Shown here one piece after another: positions 1 to 8,118 of a stretch of DNA of 64,000 nt. Under the pieces are notes generated by a model. That model was not told the DNA's origin. It saw only the letters and a list, made by a program, of their open reading frames with translations, and made no database searches. Where the stretch lies: NCBI RefSeq assembly GCF_016734815.1, contig NZ_JAERQF010000024.1:1-64000 (forward strand), given 5' to 3'. The first letter of the stretch is position 1. Each line of letters begins with the position of its first letter. Made by a program: the position numbers and the translations under genes. The DNA comes from Hymenobacter rubidus (lineage in GTDB: Bacteria > Bacteroidota > Bacteroidia > Cytophagales > Hymenobacteraceae).

Positions 1-20
1 AAGCCGACGAAGGTACGAAA

Positions 21-55
21 CCGGGTCCGCCAGAGGTTTTGCTGGCGAGGCCCGG
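21..55 (-). terminator. hairpin after the first small secreted gene
   Basis: A 13-14 bp GC-rich inverted repeat (21-33 pairs with 42-55) with a short AT-containing loop lies just beyond the stop of the minus-strand gene at 66-482. It is probably that gene's transcription terminator, although no strong U-tract follows it on the minus strand. Confidence 0.5.
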
Positions 56-65
56 CTCGGCTAAA

Positions 66-482
66 TTAATTGCCGAGGGTGGTTTGCGTGGTGGCGGGCT
101 TGCGGGGAGGCCGCACACTGTAGGGCACCAAGCCGTTGCCAGTGCGCATGTGGATGGGCATGCCGGGCGCAGCGTACACGTTTTGGTTGTCGATTTCGCC
201 CCGCGAGCTGGCGGCCGGCGTGGCGTCCCAGCCGCCGGTAGTGGTCGAAGCGACGGCTGTTTGCGTCTCATCGATGGCCGGCCAGCCGTCGTTGGCGAGC
301 GGTGCAGCCGGCGCCGACTTGATGGCTACGCGGCGGGCTTTCTTGGCTTTGCGGGCAGCAACCCGCGCCGAGGCTTTGGTCGATTTAACCGTCGTTTTTT
401 TGACGGCGGCCGGCTGGGTCTGGGCGCTGGCTTCGGCCAGCAGGAACATCGACAGGGCGAGGGTGAGGAAGGTGCGAACCAT
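66..482 (-). CDS. small secreted Lys/Ala-rich protein with APGMP motif (paralogue 1)
   Basis: A 138-residue protein of unknown function. Residues 1-20 form a typical signal peptide ending in ASA, so it is exported. The middle (about 24-60) is rich in Lys, Ala and Thr and probably disordered. Residues 83-87 read GGWDA, and residues 101-110 contain NVYAAPGMPI, a motif found in almost the same form in the next two genes. The three genes lie in tandem on the minus strand, each followed by its own hairpin, so they are probably separate transcription units. The start is the ATG immediately before the signal peptide. I know no named family for it; export is well supported, function is not. Confidence 0.75.
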   Translation of the reverse strand: MVRTFLTLALSMFLLAEASAQTQPAAVKKTTVKSTKASARVAARKAKKARRVAIKSAPAAPLANDGWPAIDETQTAVASTTTGGWDATPAASSRGEIDNQNVYAAPGMPIHMRTGNGLVPYSVRPPRKPATTQTTLGN

Positions 483-587
483 GGCTGAAGAGCGGTAAGG
501 GAGCGGTTGGAAAAGTTATTGTGCGTTACTGGAAGGGTGTTATTCCAAATGCATGCCAACTTTTACTTTGCCCCAAACCCCCTATGC

Positions 588-633
588 AAAACGGTCCGAC
601 TGGTGCGCAAACGCAGACCAATCGGACCGTTTT
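588..633 (-). terminator. hairpin after the second small secreted gene
   Basis: A near-perfect inverted repeat: AAAACGGTCCGACTGGT pairs with ACCAATCGGACCGTTTT around a 12-base loop. The flanking A and T runs would give a U-tract on either strand. It lies downstream of the minus-strand gene at 651-974. Its GACCAATCGGACCG segment resembles GACCAACCGGGCCG in the hairpin at 1135-1173. Confidence 0.75.
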
Positions 634-650
634 ATCGACTAACTCCGGCC

Positions 651-974
651 TTAGCGCGGCGTGAGGGTGGTGCTGCCTTTGCGCTTGGCTGGCGTGGGCT
701 GGGTGGCGGCTGGCTGGTTGGCCGTTTCCACGTTCACGGGCATGCCCGGCGCGGCATATACGTTCTCGCCCCGGCTATCAGACGGGGCGGCCGTGGCGGC
801 AGCAGTCCTGCTTTTAACGCTCGTTTTCTGTGTGGGGTGGGGTGCGGTTTTTAGCGGGCGCCGGGTGGTGGTTTTGGTACGTGCCGTGGTGGCCGAGGCA
901 GTTGGCGTCGTTTGGGCCGAGGCATCAACCACCACGGCCAGCGTCAGCAGGAGGGAAAACAGGGTTCTGGACAT
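651..974 (-). CDS. small secreted Thr/Ala-rich protein with APGMP motif (paralogue 2)
   Basis: A 107-residue protein starting at the ATG at 974; the longer upstream reading frame has no signal-like start and is rejected. Residues 1-20 are a signal peptide ending in ASA. A low-complexity Thr/Lys/Arg stretch follows, then SRGENVYAAPGMPVNVET at about 67-84, closely matching the same region of the gene at 66-482. The C-terminus is short, polar and basic. Function is unknown; it is a clear paralogue of its downstream neighbour by signal peptide, composition and the APGMP block. Confidence 0.75.
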   Translation of the reverse strand: MSRTLFSLLLTLAVVVDASAQTTPTASATTARTKTTTRRPLKTAPHPTQKTSVKSRTAAATAAPSDSRGENVYAAPGMPVNVETANQPAATQPTPAKRKGSTTLTPR

Positions 975-1134
975 GGGGAGGGGAAATAAAGATGAGGATA
1001 CGGGACAGGAGCGGGGCGGAACAGTACATCCGGCCGTCGACACAGGACATACGCGAAATGCTCCGCCAAAGGAGGCCGCTCGTCCCACCTTTTTAGCCTC
1101 AAGAGCCCTTAACAGCGCAGGCATGCCAGCAAAT

Positions 1135-1173
1135 CGGCCCGGCCGGCCTACCTTATGTAGACCAACCGGGCCG
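1135..1173 (-). terminator. hairpin after the third small secreted gene
   Basis: CGGCCCGG at 1135-1142 pairs with CCGGGCCG at 1166-1173. It lies just downstream (minus strand) of the gene ending at 1221. Part of it resembles the 588-633 hairpin. Confidence 0.55.
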
Positions 1174-1220
1174 TAAAAATTGTCTATTGCTCCGGCTTCT
1201 TGACGAAGCCACCAATTGTT

Positions 1221-1889
1221 CTACCAGCCGAGGTCGGCAGCAGGTGCGGCTTTCTTAACAGGTTTCGGCGCAGGCTTGCTGGCAGCTTTGCTGGCCGTTT
1301 TTGCCGGAACTGCAGAAGCCGTTCCTTCGGCCCCACCCGCGGCCTTGGTGCTGGTGCCCGCAGCGCTGGCAGCTGGGGCCTCGGCGGGGGCAGGCGCGGG
1401 CTCGGCGGCCGGTGCAGGAGCAGCAGTTACGGCAGCAGCCGGGCGCGGAGGCCAGGGTTTTTCGCGGCGCGGCTTGCGGTTGAGGCGGCGCTCCCGAGTG
1501 GCCGCCGCATCCTCGGCCATGATGTTGCGGCCGCTTTGCAGCATCACCGGCATGCCAGGGGCAATGGAAATGCTCTGGCCACCAACCGGCGCCGAGCCAC
1601 TACCTCCACCGCCAATGCCTTTTTCGGCAGCGGCCGGCGCGGCAGCACTGGCATCGGGGGTAGCAGCGGCCGGTTCTTCGGCGCTGGGAGCGGGAGTGGC
1701 TGCGGCGCCACCTTTAGCCGCGGCTTTTTTGCTGGCCGTGCCCGCGTCAGTGCTTTTGGCAGCGGCTTTTTTAACCGGCGCTTTCTTGGGCGTGTCCCAG
1801 CCGCTGGCGGGGGTATCCCAGCCACCCTGAGCGAAAGCGGAAGTGGCTAGGCCTCCGATGAGTAGCAGAAGAAATAGTACACGTTTCAT
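1221..1889 (-). CDS. secreted Ala/Pro/Lys-rich protein with GWDTP and APGMP motifs (paralogue 3)
   Basis: A 222-residue protein of unknown function. A signal peptide (1-20, ending AFA) is followed at once by two GWDTP repeats (residues 23-27 and 30-34). Long Ala/Lys/Pro-rich segments lie on both sides of a short conserved core with SISIAPGMPVMLQSGRN. After the core comes a very basic patch (RERRLNRKPRREKPW), then more Ala/Pro low complexity ending in DLGW. The APGMP core is shared with the two downstream genes, and the GWDTP plus Ala/Lys/Pro arrangement recurs in the giant protein at 54818-60472. Most of the protein is probably disordered. A periplasmic or cell-surface role is inference only. 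Confidence 0.75.
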   Translation of the reverse strand: MKRVLFLLLLIGGLATSAFAQGGWDTPASGWDTPKKAPVKKAAAKSTDAGTASKKAAAKGGAAATPAPSAEEPAAATPDASAAAPAAAEKGIGGGGSGSAPVGGQSISIAPGMPVMLQSGRNIMAEDAAATRERRLNRKPRREKPWPPRPAAAVTAAPAPAAEPAPAPAEAPAASAAGTSTKAAGGAEGTASAVPAKTASKAASKPAPKPVKKAAPAADLGW

Positions 1890-1972
1890 GGGGAGGGAGT
1901 TGGGTAAATGAATATTAGGCAGGTTAACTGAATGTGTTTATGAATCGTTCGGCCAGGGCCGGGCCCTTGCCG

Positions 1973-1980
1973 TAACTTTG
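1973..1980 (+). promoter_or_regulatory. TAnnTTTG promoter element of pheS
   Basis: TAACTTTG matches the Bacteroidota -7 consensus and lies 6 bases before the ATG at 1987. The transcript would start at or next to the start codon. It also rules out the upstream TTG at 1978 as the translation start. Confidence 0.65.
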
Positions 1981-1986
1981 CGGCCT

Positions 1987-3078
1987 ATGATGCAGGAATC
2001 CATTGCCGCTCTTACGGCCGAAATTACGAAGGCCGAACTAAATAATCCCGCCGCCCTCGATGCTTTTCGCATCAGCTACCTCGGCCGCAAGGGTAAGCTG
2101 GCCGATTTGTTCGACCAGCTGAAGACCGTGCCCAACGAGGAGAAGCGCGCCGTGGGCCAGCAGCTCAACGCCCTGAAGCAGCAGGCCCAGGCCCGTTTCG
2201 ACGAAGCCCAGCAGGCCGCCGAAGCCGCCGCCGACAACGCCCCCGCCAACCCCGACTTCGACTACACCCTGCCCCCGGTGCCCAACGCCCTGGGCACCCG
2301 CCACCCGCTGAGCCTGGTGCGCGAGGAGATGCTGCGCATCTTCGGCCGCATCGGCTTCGCCGTGGCCGAGGGCCCCGAAATTGAGGACGACTGGCACAAC
2401 TTCACCGCTCTCAACTTCCCCGAAAACCACCCGGCGCGGGATATGCAGGACACGTTTTTCGTGGCCCCGGTATCGCACGCGGCCGGCGCGGCGGACACGG
2501 GCGCTACTGGCGATGCTGCCACCGGGGCGCCCAATTTGCCGCACTTGCTCCGTACCCACACCAGCACGGTGCAGGTGCGCGTGATGGAAACCGAGCCCCT
2601 GCCCATCCGCCGGGTGATGCCGGGCCGGGTGTTCCGCAACGAAGCTATTTCGGCCCGCGCGCACATGATGTTCCACCAAGTGGAGGGCATTTTCATTGAC
2701 GAAGGCGTGAGCTTCGCCGACCTGAAGCAGACGGTGTACTACTTCGTGCAGGAGCTGTTCGGGGCCGACATCAACATTCGTTTCCGCCCCAGCTTCTTCC
2801 CCTTCACCGAGCCCAGCGCCGAAATCGACATCACCTGCCTGATTTGCAAAGGCGCAGGCTGCAACATCTGTAAGTACTCGGGCTGGGTCGAAATCGGCGG
2901 CTGCGGCATGGTGGACCCCGCCGTGCTCGAAAACGCGGGCATCGACCCCGAGAAATACTCCGGCTACGCCTGGGGCATGGGCATCGAGCGCATTGCCATG
3001 CTCAAGTACCAGATTAAGGACCTGCGCCTGTTCACGGAAAACGACATGCGCTTCCTGCGGCAGTTCGAGGCATTGTAG
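1987..3078 (+). CDS. pheS: phenylalanine--tRNA ligase alpha subunit
   Basis: The catalytic subunit of the alpha2-beta2 phenylalanyl-tRNA synthetase, which charges tRNA-Phe in the cytoplasm. The protein has 363 residues, with an N-terminal coiled-coil domain (about 1-90) and a class II core. The core shows motif 2 (GRVFRNEAISARAH, about 213-226), the FRPSFFPFTEPSAE block (267-279) and motif 3 near GYAWGMGIERIAML (327-339). Four cysteines (C284, C287, C292, C295) form a CxxC-x4-CxxC cluster. Unusually, about 25 Ala/Gly/Thr-rich residues (161-186) sit between DTFFV and LLRTHTS, which are normally nearly adjacent. The start is the ATG pair at 1987/1990, set by the promoter box just upstream. pheT is not adjacent, which is common. 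Confidence 0.95.
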   Translation: MMQESIAALTAEITKAELNNPAALDAFRISYLGRKGKLADLFDQLKTVPNEEKRAVGQQLNALKQQAQARFDEAQQAAEAAADNAPANPDFDYTLPPVPNALGTRHPLSLVREEMLRIFGRIGFAVAEGPEIEDDWHNFTALNFPENHPARDMQDTFFVAPVSHAAGAADTGATGDAATGAPNLPHLLRTHTSTVQVRVMETEPLPIRRVMPGRVFRNEAISARAHMMFHQVEGIFIDEGVSFADLKQTVYYFVQELFGADINIRFRPSFFPFTEPSAEIDITCLICKGAGCNICKYSGWVEIGGCGMVDPAVLENAGIDPEKYSGYAWGMGIERIAMLKYQIKDLRLFTENDMRFLRQFEAL

Positions 3079-3125
3079 AAAGCCGGGGGTGAATCATTTG
3101 TTCTTTCGCGCTTGTTGTTGATGCT

Positions 3126-3746
3126 ATGACTGTTATGCACTCCATTTCGCCGCCCGCCCCGGACGTGGCCCTCGCTGGCCGCCAGACCCTGGCCGAGTAC
3201 CTGCAGCGCCTCAGCGAAGACGAATTCTATGCCTTTTGCCAACAGAACCGCGACCAGAAATTTGAGCGCCGGGCCGACGGCACCATCGAGCTTATGTCAT
3301 TAACCGGAGGCGAATCGGGTCGCCGCAATTCCCGCCTGACTTCCCGCCTCGACCGCTGGGCCGAAGATTCTGGTTTGGGTGTCGTTTTCGATTCATCTAC
3401 CGGTTTCCGGCTGCCCAATGGGGCGGTGCGTTCGCCCGATGCGGCCTGGGTAAGCCAAGCGGCTTGGGAGGCCCTCACGCCGGAGCAGCGCCGCAAGCAC
3501 GTGCCGCTGTGCCCGGATTTTGCGGTAGAGCTGCTGAGCGAAACCGATACCATTTCCGACATCGTGGTAAAAATGCAGGAGTACCTGGACAACGGCTTGC
3601 GCCTGGGCTGGCTCATCGACCCGAAGACGGAAACCGCCCGCGTGTTCCGCGCCAACGGCAGCGTGGAGGTCCGAAACTTTGCTGAAACCTTGAGCGGCGA
3701 AGACGTACTGCCGGGCTTCACCTTTGCCCTCCGCACCCTGAGCTAA
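3126..3746 (+). CDS. Uma2 family endonuclease-like protein (DUF820)
   Basis: A 206-residue protein of the Uma2/DUF820 family, which has a PD-(D/E)XK nuclease fold; biological substrates are mostly unknown. Family features seen are the N-terminal Tyr/Phe-rich helix, RADGTIELMS (about 57-66), the RSPDAAWVS segment with the catalytic Asp (about 102-110), and PDFAVELLSETD followed by a conserved Lys in KMQEYLDNG (about 130-160). The C-terminus (EDVLPGF) is also typical. It starts 48 bases after pheS. A second ATG three codons in could be the true start. The nuclease role comes from family knowledge only. Confidence 0.85.
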   Translation: MTVMHSISPPAPDVALAGRQTLAEYLQRLSEDEFYAFCQQNRDQKFERRADGTIELMSLTGGESGRRNSRLTSRLDRWAEDSGLGVVFDSSTGFRLPNGAVRSPDAAWVSQAAWEALTPEQRRKHVPLCPDFAVELLSETDTISDIVVKMQEYLDNGLRLGWLIDPKTETARVFRANGSVEVRNFAETLSGEDVLPGFTFALRTLS

Positions 3747-3795
3747 AGCGGTTGGTGTCGCCCCGGCGAGGTGGCAACGTTGGGGCATTTTGTTG

Positions 3796-3803
3796 TCTCT
3801 TTG
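3796..3803 (+). promoter_or_regulatory. weak TAnnTTTG-like element before the acyltransferase gene
   Basis: TCTCTTTG, one base off the TAnnTTTG consensus, lies 5 bases before the chosen ATG at 3809. This spacing matches the other probable leaderless genes here. Confidence 0.35.
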
Positions 3804-3808
3804 CCAGT

Positions 3809-4966
3809 ATGTCGCCATCCGCCCCGCCCGCCGCTCCCACTCCGCTCGACCCTTTCCTGAGCCAGAAACTGCGGTTTTGGTCGCTGATGGCCATGGTGCT
3901 GCTGGTGTACGTGCACGCCTACAACCTGCACCCGCGCTACCTGCAGCCCTTCACGCCGGTACAGGAAGCGTTGGGGCCGGGCACCTGGCTGCAATATTTC
4001 CTGGCCAACGGGCTGCTGCGGTTTCGCATTCCCATTCTGTTTGCCATTTCGGGCTACCTCTTCGCCCGACGCGAAGGTGCGGAGCCGCACGGGCAGCGGG
4101 TGCGGCGGCGGTTGCGCACGATAGGCTTGCCCTACGTGCTGTGGAGCGGGCTGTGGCTGGCGGTGCTGTGGGCCCTCGAGCAGTTTCTTGTCACCCAACA
4201 AGCGGTGATTGATGCCGGAATTAGCCCGTTCTGGCCGCGGCAGCAGCTCAGTCAGCTCACGGCGGGTGAGTTGGTTCAGCGCTGGCTGGTGGAGCCCGCG
4301 CCATTTCAGCTGTGGTTTTTGCGGAGCTTGCTGGTGCTCAATCTGGTGTATCCGTGGTTGCGGGTGGCCGTTTTGCGCAAGCCGGCCATTTATTTTAGCG
4401 TGGCGGGGCTGGCGTGGTTTTTCATGGTGCCCGTGCCACTGGTTCAGGACGAGGGGCCGCTGTTTTTTGGGTTGGGCGCGTGGCTGGCGCTGCGCGGCAA
4501 GGATGTGCTGACGCCGCCCGGCTGGTTCCGGCCGGGGCTGGTGGCGGGGCTGTGGCTGGGCGTGTGCCTGCTCAAAACCTGGCTGGCGTTTCACGTGGGG
4601 CCGCCGTTTTCGCTGCCGCTGGCGCTGAGCATGTTGGCGCTGTACAAAGTGGGCGAGGCCAGCGGCATGCTGGTGGCCTGGTTTGGGCTGAACGGGCTGG
4701 TGCGCTGGTGCATGGCCCGAGCCTGGTTTCGGTGGCTGACGGGCTTTTCGTTCATGATTTATGTGCTGCACGTGCCCTTCGTGAACTATGCCACCGAACT
4801 GGCGTTGCGCTATGGGCGGGCCGTGCCGCACATCCATTTGCTCACTTACCTGCTCCTGCCCTTGCTGGTAGTGGCTGTGAGCGTGGGTCTTGGTGCGCTG
4901 CTGCGAAAGTTGGCGCCGGGCATTTATGCGGCGCTTACTGGTGGTCGGGGACTGGCTACGTCGTAA
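3809..4966 (+). CDS. acyltransferase 3 family membrane protein
   Basis: A 385-residue polytopic inner-membrane protein of the acyltransferase 3 family, whose members acylate sugars in lipopolysaccharide, capsule or other glycans. The first hydrophobic segment has the typical Arg followed by a His (RFWSLMAMVLLVYVHAYN). The next conserved block is FAISGYLFARRE. About ten membrane segments are visible, including the late FMIYVLHVPFVNY block usual for the family. The start is the ATG at 3809; the upstream GTG at 3752 would add a non-hydrophobic, unlikely N-terminus. No sugar-biosynthesis genes are adjacent, so the acceptor cannot be guessed. Confidence 0.85.
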   Translation: MSPSAPPAAPTPLDPFLSQKLRFWSLMAMVLLVYVHAYNLHPRYLQPFTPVQEALGPGTWLQYFLANGLLRFRIPILFAISGYLFARREGAEPHGQRVRRRLRTIGLPYVLWSGLWLAVLWALEQFLVTQQAVIDAGISPFWPRQQLSQLTAGELVQRWLVEPAPFQLWFLRSLLVLNLVYPWLRVAVLRKPAIYFSVAGLAWFFMVPVPLVQDEGPLFFGLGAWLALRGKDVLTPPGWFRPGLVAGLWLGVCLLKTWLAFHVGPPFSLPLALSMLALYKVGEASGMLVAWFGLNGLVRWCMARAWFRWLTGFSFMIYVLHVPFVNYATELALRYGRAVPHIHLLTYLLLPLLVVAVSVGLGALLRKLAPGIYAALTGGRGLATS

Positions 4967-5092
4967 TTTTGGGGTTCGGCTGGCCGGCAATCTATCCTAT
5001 TCGCGCTTGCAGCCCCTTTCCGCCGACGCTGCTGCCCTTGCTCCCATTACCGCAGCAGCGAAATCACGGTTAATTCCTTTAAATCAGCGCTT

Positions 5093-6406
5093 GTGAAAGT
5101 TAGAAATCAGACCCAGAATAAAGTTAACGTCATCACCCTCGGCTGCTCGAAAAACATCGTGGACTCGGAAGTCCTAATGGGCCAGCTGCAGGCCAATCAA
5201 TTCGATGTGACGCACGAGGCCGAGAAGTCCGACGCCAACATCGTCATCATCAACACCTGCGGCTTCATCGACAACGCCAAGCAGGAAAGCATCGACACCA
5301 TTCTGCGCTACGCCGACGAGAAGGAGGCCGGCCGCCTCGAAAAGCTCTACGTGACGGGCTGCCTCTCGCAGCGCTACAAGGACGAGCTGGAAGTGGAAAT
5401 CCCGCAGGTGGACGCCTATTTTGGCACCCTGGAGCTGCCCCAGATGCTGAAGGTGCTGAACGCCGACTACAAGCACGAGCTCATCGGCGAGCGCCTGATT
5501 ACGACGCCGCGCCACTACGCCTACTTCAAAATCGCGGAGGGCTGCAACCGCCCCTGCTCGTTCTGCGCCATCCCGCTAATGCGCGGCAAGCACGTCGACC
5601 GGCCCATCGAGGACCTCGTGAAAGAGGCCAAGCGCCTGGCCGGCATGGGCACCAAAGAACTGATTCTCATTGCCCAGGACCTGACCTACTACGGCCTGCA
5701 AGCCTACGGCGAGCGCAAGCTGGCCGACCTGCTCCGCAACCTCTCGGACGTGAACGGTATCGACTGGATTCGCCTGCAATACGCCTACCCCTCGCAGTTC
5801 CCGCTGGACGCGCTGGACGTGATGGCCGAGCGCGACAACATCTGCAAATACCTTGACATGCCCCTGCAGCACGGCTCCGATGCCATGTTGAAAACCATGC
5901 GCCGCGGCATCACCAAGCGCCGTACCATTGAGTTGGTCGATACCATTCGGCAGCGCGTGCCGGGCATTGCGCTGCGTACCACGCTCATCGCCGGCCACCC
6001 CGGCGAAACGGAAAAGGATTTCCAGGAAATGTATGATTTTGTGGAGCAGACGCGCTTTGAGCGGCTGGGCATCTTCACCTACTCGCACGAGGAAAACACG
6101 CACTCGCACACCCTCGTGGACGACGTGCCGGCCGAGGTGAAGCAGGAGCGCGCCGACGCCATCATGGAACTGCAACAGGGCATTTCGATGGAGCTGAACG
6201 AAGCCCGCGTGGGCCAGACCTACAAGGTGCTGTTCGACCGCAAGGAAAGCGGCCATTTCGTGGGCCGGACGGAATTCGACTCGCCGGAAGTGGACAACGA
6301 AGTGCTGGTGGCCGTGGAAAAAGACACGTTCGTGCGCTTGGGCGACTTTGCGAATGTGAAGATTGATTCGGCGTCGGACTTCGACCTGTACGGGCATCTG
6401 GTATAA
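5093..6406 (+). CDS. rimO: ribosomal protein S12 methylthiotransferase
   Basis: A radical-SAM enzyme that adds a methylthio group to the conserved Asp of ribosomal protein S12, using two [4Fe-4S] clusters and SAM. At 437 residues it has the usual RimO length. The N-terminal UPF0004 domain carries its three cluster cysteines (C18 in TLGCSKN, C56 in NTCGFID, C90 in TGCLSQR). The radical-SAM motif CNRPCSFC has C151, C155 and C158. A C-terminal TRAM domain ends in SDFDLYGHLV. The GTG at 5093 is the only start giving the family N-terminus. It stands alone, with 126 bases to the upstream gene. Confidence 0.96.
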   Translation: MKVRNQTQNKVNVITLGCSKNIVDSEVLMGQLQANQFDVTHEAEKSDANIVIINTCGFIDNAKQESIDTILRYADEKEAGRLEKLYVTGCLSQRYKDELEVEIPQVDAYFGTLELPQMLKVLNADYKHELIGERLITTPRHYAYFKIAEGCNRPCSFCAIPLMRGKHVDRPIEDLVKEAKRLAGMGTKELILIAQDLTYYGLQAYGERKLADLLRNLSDVNGIDWIRLQYAYPSQFPLDALDVMAERDNICKYLDMPLQHGSDAMLKTMRRGITKRRTIELVDTIRQRVPGIALRTTLIAGHPGETEKDFQEMYDFVEQTRFERLGIFTYSHEENTHSHTLVDDVPAEVKQERADAIMELQQGISMELNEARVGQTYKVLFDRKESGHFVGRTEFDSPEVDNEVLVAVEKDTFVRLGDFANVKIDSASDFDLYGHLV

Positions 6407-6510
6407 TCCAGGACGGCTAAAAGGAACATTTCGGCCGGGGCCGGGTTTTGTGCGGACTTTTGCCACTGGCACGGGTTCGCACCGAATCCAGCCCCGCTCG
6501 TATTACCCCC

Positions 6511-8112
6511 ATGCCCACTCGCTGTACCACGCTGCCCTACGCCGAAACCGGTGCCTTTTCGGGCCTGCTAACCGACTATATCGCCCAGAAGCCCGCCCTG
6601 GCGCCGTTCTACCACCGCTTTCCTTCGCTGGAAAACTTCGCGGCCCAAATCGAAGAAAAGCAGGCCAGCTACACCCCCGAAGCCCGTAAGCGCCTGGTAG
6701 CCGCCCTGCGCGACCAATACGGCCTGGCCCCCGAGCCCGAGCCGGCCATCGAAACCAACCTGCTACTGCTGGCCGAGCCCACCACTTTCACCGTGACCAC
6801 GGGCCACCAGCTCAACCTGCTCACGGGCCCGCTGTACTTTATTTATAAAATTGCCTCGGCCATCAAGCTGAGCCGGGAATTGAAGGCAAAGTACCCGCAG
6901 TACGATTTTGTGCCGGTGTACTGGATGGCCACCGAGGACCATGATTTCGCCGAAATCAACCACTTCTCGCTCTTTGGTAAAACGTATTCGTGGGATGCGG
7001 CCGGCACCGGCGGGCCCGTGGGCCGCCTGCCACTCGACGGCCTCAGCGAGCAGCTGCTGAGCCAGCTGCCGCCCGAGGTGCCCGCGGCTTTTCACAAGGC
7101 GTATTCGACTTCCAACAACCTGGCCGAGGCCACCCGCAAGCTGGCCGATGCGCTGTTCGGCGCGTTCGGGCTGGTGACGCTGGACGCTGACCGCCCGGCC
7201 CTGAAACAAGCCCTGGTGCCGCTGCTGACCAAGGAAATCCGGGAGCAGGCGTCCAACGCCGCCGTGCAGGCCACCAACGCCCGCCTCACCGCCGCCGGCT
7301 ACAAGCCGCAGGTGTACTCGCGGCCCATCAACCTGTTTTTCATCACCGATGAAGGCAAGCGCGAACGCCTGGAACCCGACGCCAGCGGCGCCGACTGCGT
7401 GGAAGTGACCATTCGCAACACGGCCAAGTGCCACAGCCAGGCCGAATTGTTGGAGCTGGCCCAGACGCACCCCGAACAGTTCAGTCCCAACGTGGTGCTG
7501 CGCCCGGTGTACCAGGAAATGCTGCTGCCGAACCTGGTTTACATCGGCGGCGGGGCCGAGGTGGCGTACTGGTTCCAGCTCAAGGACGTGTTTGCGGCCT
7601 TTGGGGTGCCCTATCCCATCGTGCTGCCACGCAACTCGGCCGAGTACATCAGCCGCGCCAACGCGGGCAAGCTGAAGAAGCTGGGCCTTACCTGGCGCGA
7701 GATTTTCCGGCCGCTGCCGGAGCTGAAGAAGCAAGTGGGCGCCGCCCTAGGCCAGGAGGAAATCAGCCTGCAGGAGCAGCAGCAGGCCCTGGCCGCCGCC
7801 TTCCAGCAAGTGCAGGACCTGGCCCAGCGCCTCGACCCCACCCTGGTAAAAACCGTGGCCGCCGAAGCCCAGAAAGCCGCCGGTGGCCTCGCCGGCCTCG
7901 AAAAGCGCCTGAGCAAGGCCGCCGAAATGAAGCACGAAACCGCCTACGCCCAGCTCACGGCCCTCAAAGACAAGCTTTTCCCCGGCGGCGGCCTGCAGGA
8001 GCGCAGCGAGAATGTGCTCAGCATTCTGATTAACAACCCCGGTTTCATCGAGCAGCTAATTGAGGGCTTTGAGCCGCTGGCGCTGCAGTTCACGGTGCTG
8101 GAGGAGGAGTAG
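6511..8112 (+). CDS. bshC: putative cysteine ligase for bacillithiol synthesis
   Basis: BshC adds cysteine to glucosaminyl-malate in the last step of bacillithiol synthesis, a low-molecular-weight thiol of Firmicutes and many Bacteroidota. The 533-residue length fits. Recognisable blocks are TVTTGHQLNLLTGPLYFIYKI (near residue 93, in two overlapping parts), PVYWMATEDHDFAEI, and the late VYIGGGAEVAYWFQLK. A coiled coil follows at about 415-485 (EEISLQEQQQALAAAFQQ). The start is the ATG at 6511; upstream in-frame codons have no family similarity. bshA and bshB are not in this window. Confidence 0.93.
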   Translation: MPTRCTTLPYAETGAFSGLLTDYIAQKPALAPFYHRFPSLENFAAQIEEKQASYTPEARKRLVAALRDQYGLAPEPEPAIETNLLLLAEPTTFTVTTGHQLNLLTGPLYFIYKIASAIKLSRELKAKYPQYDFVPVYWMATEDHDFAEINHFSLFGKTYSWDAAGTGGPVGRLPLDGLSEQLLSQLPPEVPAAFHKAYSTSNNLAEATRKLADALFGAFGLVTLDADRPALKQALVPLLTKEIREQASNAAVQATNARLTAAGYKPQVYSRPINLFFITDEGKRERLEPDASGADCVEVTIRNTAKCHSQAELLELAQTHPEQFSPNVVLRPVYQEMLLPNLVYIGGGAEVAYWFQLKDVFAAFGVPYPIVLPRNSAEYISRANAGKLKKLGLTWREIFRPLPELKKQVGAALGQEEISLQEQQQALAAAFQQVQDLAQRLDPTLVKTVAAEAQKAAGGLAGLEKRLSKAAEMKHETAYAQLTALKDKLFPGGGLQERSENVLSILINNPGFIEQLIEGFEPLALQFTVLEEE

Positions 8113-8118
8113 CCGCTT

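Noticed and set aside
1978-1986. TTG start for pheS
   Set aside because: The TTG is part of the TAACTTTG promoter box; the ATG pair at 1987/1990 is the normal start.
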